The position numbers were made by a program, and so were the translations under genes. 7,011 bases of DNA from Micavibrio aeruginosavorus (GTDB lineage: Bacteria; Pseudomonadota; Alphaproteobacteria; Micavibrionales; Micavibrionaceae), in the NCBI GenBank assembly GCA_003241475.1, contig QFQB01000118.1, forward strand, positions 1-7,011. Reading direction: 5' to 3'. The notes beneath the pieces are model-generated. The model saw only the letters and a list, made by a program, of their open reading frames with translations. It searched no databases and was not told the DNA's origin. Below, one piece after another: positions 1 through 5,545 of this stretch. Each line of letters opens with the position of its first letter. The stretch's first letter is position 1.

Positions 1-639
1 ATCCCACGGCTTGATTCCCCGTTCCCAGTAAGCATCTATACGGCCGGCGGCCACATAGCACATATCGAGAGCGGCCGCTGCAAAGCGGCGCACCATGGCA
101 ATATTCTGTACAGCCTTCAGTTCTTTATAGAAAAGATCTTTTGCGGCCTGATTTTGGACCGGTTGACCGTAATTGATCATGCAGGATTCCAAATCTTTAC
201 GGCCCGAAACGCGCAAACGGCGATTGCGCAAGAAAGCGCCGCCGCCTTTTTCCGCCGTAAACATTTCATCCTTGGCGCAATCATAAACAAGACCGGCAAT
301 AACTTCTCCCTTGCGCTCCAGCGCAATCGAAATAGCCCAATGAGGCACGCCGTGCATGAAGTTATGGGTGCCGTCGAGCGGATCTATAATCCAGACGTGA
401 TCGGGATCATTGCCTTTCACTTCGCCGGATTCTTCCATCATGAACGAATAATCGGGCCGCGCTTTTTGCAACTCCTCAAAGATAACCTTTTCGGAACGCT
501 TGTCCGCTGCTGTTACAAAATCGGCAGGTCCTTTGCGGGAAACTTGAAGTTGCTCGACTTCATTAAAGTCCCGAAGCAGGCCGCGCGCTGCTTTTTCGGC
601 GGCACGGATCATGATCGTCATGATAGGAGACTGGGCCAT
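1..639 (-). CDS. suhB: Inositol monophosphatase family protein SuhB (C-terminal end cut off by window)
   Basis: This is a Mg2+-dependent phosphatase of the inositol monophosphatase family, which hydrolyses myo-inositol-1-phosphate. In some bacteria SuhB also acts in rRNA transcription antitermination. The 213 visible residues start with MAQSPIMTIMIRAAEKAAR. The metal-site motifs are all present: MMEES (Glu70/Glu71), the signature IIDPLDGTHNF with Asp86 and Asp89 (residues 84-94), and the late motif WERGIKPWD, whose Asp213 is the last visible codon. Family members usually run about 260-270 residues, so roughly 50 are missing to the left. The reading frame is intact. The ATG lies 6 bases after the efp stop, with only a weak purine stretch as ribosome site, so co-transcription and translational coupling with efp are likely. 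One oddity is that the segment usually read as RRxGSAALD or RRFGAAALD is RRFAAAALD here (183-191), so the usual glycine is alanine. Family assignment is firm; the exact substrate is inferred. Confidence 0.95.
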   Translation of the reverse strand, partial: MAQSPIMTIMIRAAEKAARGLLRDFNEVEQLQVSRKGPADFVTAADKRSEKVIFEELQKARPDYSFMMEESGEVKGNDPDHVWIIDPLDGTHNFMHGVPHWAISIALERKGEVIAGLVYDCAKDEMFTAEKGGGAFLRNRRLRVSGRKDLESCMINYGQPVQNQAAKDLFYKELKAVQNIAMVRRFAAAALDMCYVAAGRIDAYWERGIKPWD

Positions 640-645
640 GTTCAA

Positions 646-1221
646 TTAGTCTTTCGCACGCTCGGAGTATGCGCCGTCTTCGGTTTTTACGACGATGCGC
701 GTGCCGACATCAATAAACGGCGGAACCATAACCTTCACGCCGCCCGTAACGATGGCAGGCTTGTAGGAAGAAGAGGCCGTCTGGCCCTTGACCACAGGTT
801 CGGCTTCTTCAACCGTCACGATGACGGATGGCGGAATCTCTATGCCCAGCGGTTCGCCCTCGAAGGTTTCAATTGTTACTTCCATACCATCCTGTAGCCA
901 TTTTGCCTGATCCCCAATCACGTCCCTCTTAACTTCGAGCTGCTCGAAGGTCGTCTTATCCATAAAGGTATAGGTCTGGTCGCCATCGTTATAAAGATAG
1001 CTGAATTCTGATTGCTCAAGACGGACGCGCTCCACCATTTCTTGCGTGCGGTAGCGTACATTGTCCTTGTTCCCCTGACGAATCTCGCGCATCTCAACCT
1101 GAATAACGGACGCGCCCTTGCCGGGTTGCATAATGTCATAGCCGGTGACGACCCATAGGCGTCCATCGCCGTCGCGATCAATGACGTGGCCTTTTCTCAG
1201 TGTAATTGCGGTAACTTTCAT
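646..1221 (-). CDS. efp: Translation elongation factor P
   Basis: EF-P binds between the P and E sites of the ribosome and relieves stalling at polyproline stretches in the cytoplasm. The 191-residue product has the family's usual length and three beta-barrel domains: a KOW-like N-terminal domain (about 3-62), an OB domain (about 68-125, with YLYNDGD and FMDKTTFEQLE) and a C-terminal OB domain (about 130-187, with PPFIDVGTRIVVKTEDGAY). The tip loop reads QPGKGAS. Lys35 sits where other EF-Ps carry a beta-lysylated lysine; it is not the arginine used by rhamnosylated EF-Ps. Start choice: the frame stays open upstream to 1620, but ATG 1221 begins the EF-P homology (MKVTAITLRKGHVI) and follows an AGGA ribosome site by 9 bases. 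The longer open frame is explained by a frameshift in the DUF721 gene upstream. The stop is 6 bases before suhB. Expression probably comes from the promoter of the DUF721 gene. Confidence 0.95.
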   Translation of the reverse strand: MKVTAITLRKGHVIDRDGDGRLWVVTGYDIMQPGKGASVIQVEMREIRQGNKDNVRYRTQEMVERVRLEQSEFSYLYNDGDQTYTFMDKTTFEQLEVKRDVIGDQAKWLQDGMEVTIETFEGEPLGIEIPPSVIVTVEEAEPVVKGQTASSSYKPAIVTGGVKVMVPPFIDVGTRIVVKTEDGAYSERAKD

Positions 1222-1230
1222 TGTTTGTTT

Positions 1231-1234
1231 TCCT
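1231..1234 (-). promoter_or_regulatory. efp ribosome binding site
   Basis: AGGA on the minus strand, 9 bases before ATG 1221, lies inside the last codons of the upstream DUF721 gene. It supports EF-P starting at 1221 rather than being the tail of a longer fusion protein. Confidence 0.6.
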
Positions 1235-1306
1235 GTAAGATAGACTGACCGATGCGGGTGAGCGTTTCCTTTATAGCGGGATCGTCTACGCCCTCGCTCA
1301 ACATGC

Positions 1307-1311
1307 AAAAA
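1307..1311 (-). other. Likely frameshift point in a T5 run
   Basis: On the minus strand this is a T5 run after AAA (AAATTTTTGC). Upstream the DUF721 frame is normal (VTDIKF). Directly downstream the family-like ending appears in the +1 frame (C-M-L-S-E-G). Reading T4 instead of T5 joins the two without other change. A short homopolymer is a typical place for an indel error, a mutation or polymerase slippage. The exact base is inferred, since any single-base loss between about 1285 and 1311 would reconnect the frames. Confidence 0.6.
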
Positions 1312-1594
1312 TTTGATGTCGGTCACCCACTGATCGCCAAATATTTGATTAATCCTTTGAAGAATAAGGTCTTTTTGATAGACCAAGACTGCGCAATCTG
1401 CGGAAGAGGCGGCAATTTCCAGCGTAGCGGTCGCTTTCTCCTTGGCGGTTTTAGCCTTGCGATAATGTATTTTGGCCGGTTGCGCCCGTTCAGCGTAATC
1501 TTCGCCGACAATCTCGCGCCAGTACGTGACAATCCGGCCCAGCGCGATATATTTGCGCTCGAAAACTTTCCCTAGAACACCGGGGACGGATCTG

Positions 1595-1600
1595 GATACT
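1595..1600 (+). promoter_or_regulatory. Candidate -10 box of mutY
   Basis: GATACT (4 of 6 to TATAAT) ends six bases before ATG 1607, the same spacing as the TATACT box before the gene at 2717. There is no good -35 and no Shine-Dalgarno, so a leaderless mutY message starting at 1607 is possible. The box lies inside the DUF721 coding region. Confidence 0.25.
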
Positions 1601-1606
1601 GGTTTC

Positions 1607-2677
1607 ATGGCGGGCATCATGGCGGCTAAGCGTAAAAATGTCGAGAACTTCAGGCGGGACTTGTTGGGATGGTATGATTCCCATCGCCGCGTCCTGCCAT
1701 GGCGCGCGCTTCCCGGCCAGACAGCCGATCCGTATCATGTATGGCTTTCCGAAGTAATGCTCCAGCAGACAACGGTTCCGGCCGTCATCCCGTACTTTTT
1801 AAAATTCCTTTCCAAATGGCCGACCGTAAAAGATCTTGCCGCCGCGCCCTCGCAAGAGGTCATGGAAAACTGGGCCGGACTGGGCTATTACGCCCGCGCC
1901 CGCAACCTGCACAAATGCGCTCAATACGTAGCAAATGAGTTGAACGGGATTTTTCCAGACACGCAAGACGCGTTGAAAAAACTGCCCGGGATCGGCGATT
2001 ACACCAGCGCCGCCATTGCCGCCATCGCGTTTAACAAGCCTGCCAATGTCGTTGACGGCAACGTAGAGCGCGTTATGGCGCGCATCTTTGCTGTTGCAGA
2101 TCCTGTTCCCGTCTCAAAACCTCGCCTGAAATCGCTTGCGGAACAAATGGCAAAAGGAGAGACCGAACGTCCCGGCGATTATGCACAGGCATTAATGGAT
2201 CTTGGCGCCGTCATCTGCTCGCCGCCATCGCCCAAATGCACGCTATGTCCCGTTCTTTCGTACTGCGATGGCAAAGCGCAGGGGATTGCCGCCAGCCTGC
2301 CTACCCGTAGCGCCAAAGCCGCAAAACCCCAAAAACACGGCTACATCTATTGGATCACGGAACCTCGCGGACGCATTCTGTTTGAGAAGCGTGCCGACAA
2401 AGGGATGCTGGGCGGGACAATCGGCTTGCCGACATCTTCATGGGTTGAAACAACGCATGAAAGACCGCATCTGTCCTCCGGCGGAAAGAGAAAGGCAACA
2501 AAAGTGCAGGTCCGCCATAGTTTCACCCATTTCGATCTGGCCCTTGACGGCTTTGCCGTAAGTCTTTCTGCGCCGACTTTGCCCGAAGGCGGCGAATATT
2601 TCTGGGCAACACGGGAAGAGGCGGCGAGGCTCGGAATTCCAACGATTTTTAAAAAAGCCCTGAAGCAGTTCATTTAG
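1607..2677 (+). CDS. mutY: Adenine DNA glycosylase MutY
   Basis: MutY removes adenine mispaired with 8-oxoguanine and so prevents G:C to T:A mutations. The 356-residue product is of normal length. It has the HhH-GPD glycosylase core with LSEVMLQQT (catalytic Glu49), the hairpin LPGIGDYTS (126-134) and VVDGNVERV (catalytic Asp150). The Fe4S4 ligands have the expected C-x6-C-x2-C-x5-C spacing (Cys204, 211, 214, 220). The C-terminal MutT-like domain (about 240-356), which recognises 8-oxoG, has GGTIGLPTS and HSFTHFDL. The 8-oxoG loop reads FTH (306-308) where E. coli has FSH, a conservative change. The frame is open back to 1526, but homology only starts at about ENFRRDLLGWY. ATG 1607 or 1619 (MAAKRKN) are the realistic starts. 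I chose 1607 for its better-placed -10-like box; neither has a strong ribosome site. The start overlaps the divergent DUF721 start, a gene pairing known from other alphaproteobacteria. Confidence 0.95.
   Translation: MAGIMAAKRKNVENFRRDLLGWYDSHRRVLPWRALPGQTADPYHVWLSEVMLQQTTVPAVIPYFLKFLSKWPTVKDLAAAPSQEVMENWAGLGYYARARNLHKCAQYVANELNGIFPDTQDALKKLPGIGDYTSAAIAAIAFNKPANVVDGNVERVMARIFAVADPVPVSKPRLKSLAEQMAKGETERPGDYAQALMDLGAVICSPPSPKCTLCPVLSYCDGKAQGIAASLPTRSAKAAKPQKHGYIYWITEPRGRILFEKRADKGMLGGTIGLPTSSWVETTHERPHLSSGGKRKATKVQVRHSFTHFDLALDGFAVSLSAPTLPEGGEYFWATREEAARLGIPTIFKKALKQFI
1616..1644 (-). promoter_or_regulatory. Candidate promoter of the DUF721-efp-suhB cluster, inside the mutY 5' end
   Basis: Minus-strand TCGACA (1644-1639, 5 of 6 to TTGACA), a 17-base spacer, then CATGAT (1621-1616, 4 of 6 to TATAAT). 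Transcription would begin near 1608-1609, at the ATG of MKPVSRSV, giving a leaderless or nearly leaderless DUF721 message. No clear Shine-Dalgarno precedes any DUF721 ATG. If correct, the ATGs at 1620 and 1617 would lie upstream of the transcript. This was found by eye, and single promoter matches of this quality are common by chance. Confidence 0.3.
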
Positions 2678-2681
2678 AAGT

Positions 2682-2710
2682 TTGTTCCGGCTAGACAAAA
2701 CTTATATACT
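2682..2710 (+). promoter_or_regulatory. Promoter of the DUF4852-like gene, probably leaderless
   Basis: TATACT (2705-2710, 5 of 6 to TATAAT) lies 17 bases after TTGTTC (2682-2687, 3 of 6 to TTGACA). The expected start of transcription falls at 2717, the A of the ATG. No Shine-Dalgarno is present in the 20 bases before the ATG. This suggests an independent promoter producing a leaderless message, not read-through from mutY, which ends 39 bases upstream. Confidence 0.5.
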
Positions 2711-2716
2711 ATCCCT

Positions 2717-3667
2717 ATGAAGCTGGATTCAATTTTCCGTATATTTTCAGTCCTTTGCGCTCTGCTGATCTTTCAAGGGCCCGCTCAGGCGCAAGGAGAG
2801 CAATCTGTCCCTCCGGCAACAAAAGATAAACCCGTCGCGCAACAGTCATTGCCGTCGGACGACGCGGAAGTGACCATACTCCGCGATGAGTATGCTGGCA
2901 AATACAGCCCGGCGAGCTTGCAAAACCTTTCCAAACTTTATTGGCGTCTTGGCGCGTTCGATTTCGACGATACAGCTGCCGTTGGAAATTACCTCAAGAT
3001 AAACGATTGCAAAATTTATACCGAATATACGAATGACGACCTTGAGTGGAAGGAAATCGTTCAGGTCATGAAAAAGCATCTGGAAGATAACAGCCCGTCG
3101 TTTCCGCTGACCTTCCAGTTCATTCTCGAGCTTCATCTGGGGCGCTACGATCCCGAACGCGGCGGCTTTGAGATTGTTGACCGCACGGGATTCAAAGATG
3201 CAAAGCGTATCGAAGTCGCAAGTATCGATACCAACCGTGAAATCTGCTACGACTACGCTCAAATTCCCGATTATCCACGTAGCTTGATCGTACTCCCGAC
3301 AAAACCGTTTACGATCGACTTCGTAGAACTCGACGAACACGTAGCACAGGCATATATTCTTCGCAAAAAATCCGAATACAGCCGTCTGGACGAAAGCCAG
3401 AGAGTTCGCCGTTATGAGCGCGATGCATATTTACGCCTGCGCGTCACATTCTCGCAGTACCACGGAAATCTTATGGGCGAGCGGGGACAATTGATGTCCA
3501 TTCTTTATGGACGCATCGATGGATACGATGTATTCGAGGATTCAAATCAGAAGCGTTTGATGCTTAGCGTAAATCTTGAGGACGCCACGAAAGAAGCCCC
3601 CAAGATGTCGATACCAAAGCCGCAGGAATCTTCTGCGCCGGAGACTGCGCCAACGCCCGCCCAGTAA
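2717..3667 (+). CDS. Secreted or periplasmic protein of unknown function (DUF4852-like)
   Basis: The 316-residue protein begins with a classical Sec signal peptide: Lys2 and Arg8, hydrophobic core IFSVLCALLIF, and cleavage expected after AQA (residue 25). A Pro/Gln-rich linker (about 27-46) follows. The body (about 52-285) is mixed alpha/beta, with YSPASLQNLSKLYWRLGAFD, YLKINDCKIYTEYTNDDLEW and FPLTFQFILELHLGRYD. These resemble what I recall of DUF4852, a family without known function; that assignment is from memory. Two cysteines fall in the mature part (KINDCKIY and NREICYDY) and could form a disulfide. The tail (about 292-316) is low-complexity Pro/Ala/Glu. No lipobox and no further membrane segment are visible, so a soluble periplasmic or exported protein is the best guess. 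It follows mutY on the same strand but seems to have its own promoter. Its stop abuts the ccrM stop with no bases between. Confidence 0.85.
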   Translation: MKLDSIFRIFSVLCALLIFQGPAQAQGEQSVPPATKDKPVAQQSLPSDDAEVTILRDEYAGKYSPASLQNLSKLYWRLGAFDFDDTAAVGNYLKINDCKIYTEYTNDDLEWKEIVQVMKKHLEDNSPSFPLTFQFILELHLGRYDPERGGFEIVDRTGFKDAKRIEVASIDTNREICYDYAQIPDYPRSLIVLPTKPFTIDFVELDEHVAQAYILRKKSEYSRLDESQRVRRYERDAYLRLRVTFSQYHGNLMGERGQLMSILYGRIDGYDVFEDSNQKRLMLSVNLEDATKEAPKMSIPKPQESSAPETAPTPAQ

Positions 3668-3685
3668 TTACTGGAGCGTGGCGTT
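3652..3685. repeat. Imperfect inverted repeat centred on the abutting stop codons; possible two-way terminator
   Basis: The centre is a perfect 14-bp palindrome CCAGTAATTACTGG (3661-3674), made from the two stop codons TAA and TTA (TAA on minus) plus flanks. The arms extend outwards as CGC (3658-3660) with GCG (3676-3678) and AACGCC (3652-3657) with GGCGTT (3680-3685), interrupted only by unpaired A3675 and T3679. In RNA from either strand this folds into a long GC-rich hairpin of about 14-15 pairs with a small loop. There is no U-tract on either side, so it is not a standard intrinsic terminator. It may still separate the convergent transcripts or stabilise both 3' ends. Confidence 0.5.
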
Positions 3686-4771
3686 ACCGCGTTGCCCCTC
3701 TATCTGCGATCGCAACTCCTGCCTCATCTCGTCAATAGGGATATTCTTACCGTTCCGTTTCACGTGCCAATACGTCCAGCCGTTACAGGAAGGCGCGTTC
3801 TGCACCGTCGCGCCGATCTTGTGTATTGAACCACGGTGATTGCCCATGATTATATTTCCATCCGCATGAACCTTCGCAGCATTGCGGCCTTTCGCATCCG
3901 TAAGCTCCATCCCGGGCTTCAGATAGCCATGTTCCAGCAGCCAACCGAAAGGTATGCGCATTTCCTCGCGTTTGTTCGCAAGTGTAATGGTGTCCTCCGC
4001 GCATGCCTCGGCGGCGCTGATGCGCTTTTGCGCATATTTGATGTATTCCTCTTCGCGCTCGATGCCGATCCACTGACGGCCCAGTTTCTTCGCCACAGCG
4101 CCCGTGGTGCCGGTGCCGAAGAAAGGATCGAGCACAACATCGCCGGGCTTGGTGGAGGAGAGGATAACGCGTTGTAAAAGAGCTTCGGGCTTTTGCGTCG
4201 GATGCAACTTGTCGCCCGCATCGTTTTTCAGACGCTCGCCGCCCGTGCATAGCGGAATGAACCAGTCGGAACGCATCTGCAGGTCTTCGTTCATCGCCTT
4301 CATAGAATCGTAATTGAAGCGATATTTGGAATCTTTGCTCTTGGCGGCCCAGATCATCGTTTCATGCGCATTCGTAAAACGCTTTCCCTTGAAGTTGGGC
4401 ATAGGATTGGATTTGCGCCAGATAATATCGTTTAGAATCCAGTATCCTAGATCCTGCAGGATGTAACCTAGACGGAAAATGTTGTGGTAGGAGCCGATGA
4501 CCCAGATCGTACCGTCGTCATGTAGCGCATCGCGCGCCGCGGAAAGCCACTTGCGCGTGAAATCATCATAGACTTTCAAGGAATCGAACTTATCCCAATC
4601 GTCGTCGCACGCATCGACCTTTGAATTGTTGGGGCGGGTTAACTCCCCGCCCAGCTGAAGATTATACGGCGGGTCCGCAAAAATCATGTCCACCGATCCT
4701 TTTTGCAGGCTCTTCAGCTGCTCCACACAGTCGCCCTTCAGAATGGTGTTCAATGGTGATTTCCGGCTCAT
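3668..4771 (-). CDS. ccrM: Cell-cycle DNA adenine methyltransferase CcrM (GANTC)
   Basis: CcrM methylates the adenine of GANTC using S-adenosylmethionine, and in alphaproteobacteria this links gene expression to replication. The 367-residue product has the beta-class N6-adenine methyltransferase order: the catalytic motif DPPYN first (33-37), then the SAM-binding motif DPFFGTGTTGA (215-225). The region between contains WVIGSYHNIFRLG, IIWRKSNPMPNFKG and HPTQKPEALL. A C-terminal RAMA-type domain (about 265-355) ends with CNGWTYWHVKRNG, a conserved CcrM feature that contributes to DNA recognition. Length is close to Caulobacter CcrM (358). Start: ATG 4771 follows a GGGGGA ribosome site by 3 bases and begins the homology. 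The ATG at 4816 lacks a ribosome site and overlaps the predicted promoter. It is downstream of rnhB but with a 138-base gap and its own promoter carrying GANTC sites. Specificity is inferred from family resemblance. Confidence 0.95.
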   Translation of the reverse strand: MSRKSPLNTILKGDCVEQLKSLQKGSVDMIFADPPYNLQLGGELTRPNNSKVDACDDDWDKFDSLKVYDDFTRKWLSAARDALHDDGTIWVIGSYHNIFRLGYILQDLGYWILNDIIWRKSNPMPNFKGKRFTNAHETMIWAAKSKDSKYRFNYDSMKAMNEDLQMRSDWFIPLCTGGERLKNDAGDKLHPTQKPEALLQRVILSSTKPGDVVLDPFFGTGTTGAVAKKLGRQWIGIEREEEYIKYAQKRISAAEACAEDTITLANKREEMRIPFGWLLEHGYLKPGMELTDAKGRNAAKVHADGNIIMGNHRGSIHKIGATVQNAPSCNGWTYWHVKRNGKNIPIDEMRQELRSQIEGQRGNATLQ

Positions 4772-4774
4772 AAT

Positions 4775-4780
4775 TCCCCC
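4775..4780 (-). promoter_or_regulatory. ccrM ribosome binding site
   Basis: Minus-strand GGGGGA followed by ATT and ATG (4771). This fixes the ccrM start at MSRKSPLN rather than the in-frame ATG 45 bases upstream. Confidence 0.6.
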
Positions 4781-4802
4781 GTTTTGTGGATCAAACTGGA
4801 AC

Positions 4803-4898
4803 GAATCATGATTCATTTGAAAGTCCGCGTCAACACTATAAATAGAAAAAATTGTTTAGAGTCAGAACGATATAGGAACATTTTAAGATTTTAGAGTC
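4803..4898. promoter_or_regulatory. Cluster of four GANTC methylation sites upstream of ccrM
   Basis: GAATC 4803-4807, GATTC 4810-4814, GAGTC 4859-4863 and GAGTC 4894-4898. The first two form a perfect 12-bp palindrome GAATCATGATTC (4803-4814). GANTC is expected about once per 256 bases in random sequence, so four in 96 bases is dense, and three of the four are in non-coding DNA upstream of the RNA start predicted here. Caulobacter ccrM also has GANTC sites near its promoter that sense methylation state. The rest of the rnhB-ccrM gap is AT-rich, and I see no hairpin terminator after rnhB. Confidence 0.7.
4805..4833 (-). promoter_or_regulatory. Candidate ccrM promoter with a GANTC palindrome over the -10
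   Basis: Minus-strand TTGACG (4833-4828, 5 of 6 to TTGACA), a 17-base spacer, then CATGAT (4810-4805, 4 of 6 to TATAAT). Transcription would begin near 4798, giving a leader of about 27 bases with the GGGGGA site. The -10 is the centre of GAATCATGATTC, so two CcrM target sites flank it. A TATAGT at 4840-4835 is an alternative -10 but has no usable -35. No full CtrA box (TTAA-N7-TTAA) is visible in the gap; there is a single TTAA at 4883-4886. Confidence 0.45.
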
Positions 4899-4909
4899 GG
4901 TTCAGGGGG

Positions 4910-5545
4910 TTAGGCAACTTCGGCCTTACACGGCGCAAAGGATTTGCGGTGATGGGCGGTAATACCGTAACGGGCGATGCCGCCCATGTGTTCCTGTGTC
5001 CCGTAGCCTGCATTACTGGCCCATCCATACTGCGGGAACTCTGCGTGCAATTTGGCCATGTATCTATCGCGCGTGACTTTTGCAATGATCGAGGCTACGG
5101 CGATGGAAAGGGATGTTGCATCGCCTTTGATCACCGTTTGCGTGCGGCAGGAGATTTTCGGCGCGAATTTTCCATCGATAAGCGCCAGATCAGTCTGCGC
5201 ATTCGCCCCCTCATAAGCACGCTTCATGGCTAGCAATGTGGCATGATGTATGTTCAACGCATCGATTTCTTCCGCGGAGCATTCGCCCAATGCATACACG
5301 CATTGATCCTTTATGATCTCAAACAGGTAGTCTCGCTTTTGTGGCGAGAGCTTTTTGCTGTCATTAACGGCGCTCCATACCGGGTGTCTTATTTTTTCAG
5401 GCGGAATAAACGCGCACGCTGCAACAACCGGACCGGCCAAAGGCCCGCGTCCGACTTCGTCGATCCCGCAAACAGGGACGCCGAACGCTACATCAAAGCC
5501 TATTAAATCAGGCCTTGAGGCTTTTACTAACAATTTCAAAGACAT
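4910..5545 (-). CDS. rnhB: Ribonuclease HII
   Basis: RNase HII cuts the RNA strand of RNA-DNA hybrids and starts removal of single ribonucleotides left in DNA. The 211-residue product is of normal length. The four acidic metal ligands are present: Asp29 and Glu30 in GIDEVGRGPLAG, Asp124 in LIDGK and Asp142 in IKGDATSLSIAVASIIAKVTRDR. Also seen are NDSKKLSPQKR (61-71) and the late motif GWASNAGYGTQEH. The start at 5545 (MSLKLLVKASRPDL) is the only ATG or GTG before the core. It makes the gene overlap the end of pepN by 38 bases, with no clear ribosome site, so translation is probably coupled to pepN. rnhB next to ccrM is a recurring alphaproteobacterial arrangement. Confidence 0.95.
   Translation of the reverse strand: MSLKLLVKASRPDLIGFDVAFGVPVCGIDEVGRGPLAGPVVAACAFIPPEKIRHPVWSAVNDSKKLSPQKRDYLFEIIKDQCVYALGECSAEEIDALNIHHATLLAMKRAYEGANAQTDLALIDGKFAPKISCRTQTVIKGDATSLSIAVASIIAKVTRDRYMAKLHAEFPQYGWASNAGYGTQEHMGGIARYGITAHHRKSFAPCKAEVA

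Larger units (their letters stand above)
1218..1620 (-). pseudogene. DUF721 (DciA-like) protein, reading frame broken near its C-terminus
   Basis: The first 104 codons from 1620 match the DUF721 pattern: an N-terminal helix ending GKVFERKYIALGRIVTYW, then REIVGEDYAERAQPAKI, a strand segment ATLEIAASSADCAVL, and the closing LQRINQIFGDQWVTDIKF. DciA proteins of this family load or control the DnaB replicative helicase; others are uncharacterised. In the given frame the ORF then becomes an arginine-rich stretch (HVERGRRRSRYK) and runs into EF-P without a stop. The next frame instead encodes LSEGVDDPAIKETLTRIGQ, which is the usual family ending (acidic-P-x-I/L-x-x-x-L-x-R-I/L-G). It stops at a TGA overlapping the efp ATG (1218-1220). 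The span is 403 bases including the stop, one base more than a whole number of codons. Removing one T from the T5 run at 1307-1311 restores a 133-residue protein. The start is 1620, 1617 or 1608 (MKPVSRSV). It may be a sequencing error, a real mutation or a slippage site; the window cannot tell which. Confidence 0.8.

Noticed and set aside
154..897. A 247-codon plus-strand open frame
   Set aside because: It lies antisense to suhB and efp, which have clear family motifs. Its translation has no recognisable domain, so it is a shadow of the coding strand.
1526..1606. N-terminal extension of MutY from ATG 1526
   Set aside because: The added residues have no MutY homology and are antisense to the conserved DUF721 N-terminus; starts at 1607 or 1619 fit the family.
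646..1620. A single 324-residue DUF721-EF-P fusion gene
   Set aside because: EF-P has its own ribosome site and ATG, and the expected DUF721 ending and stop are present in the next frame. A frameshift explains the join better.
2641..2716. A terminator after mutY
   Set aside because: The A/T runs at 2646-2656 lie inside the coding sequence, and I find no GC-rich hairpin followed by a U-tract in the 39-base gap.
4772..4816. Longer CcrM starting at ATG 4816
   Set aside because: There is no ribosome site, and the region holds the predicted promoter -10 and GANTC palindrome. ATG 4771 has GGGGGA in front of it.
4910..5085. Other-frame open frames within rnhB and ccrM (for example 4891-5085, 3783-4250, 3836-4177)
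   Set aside because: They overlap well-supported enzymes in other frames, and their translations are arginine-rich or lack domain features.
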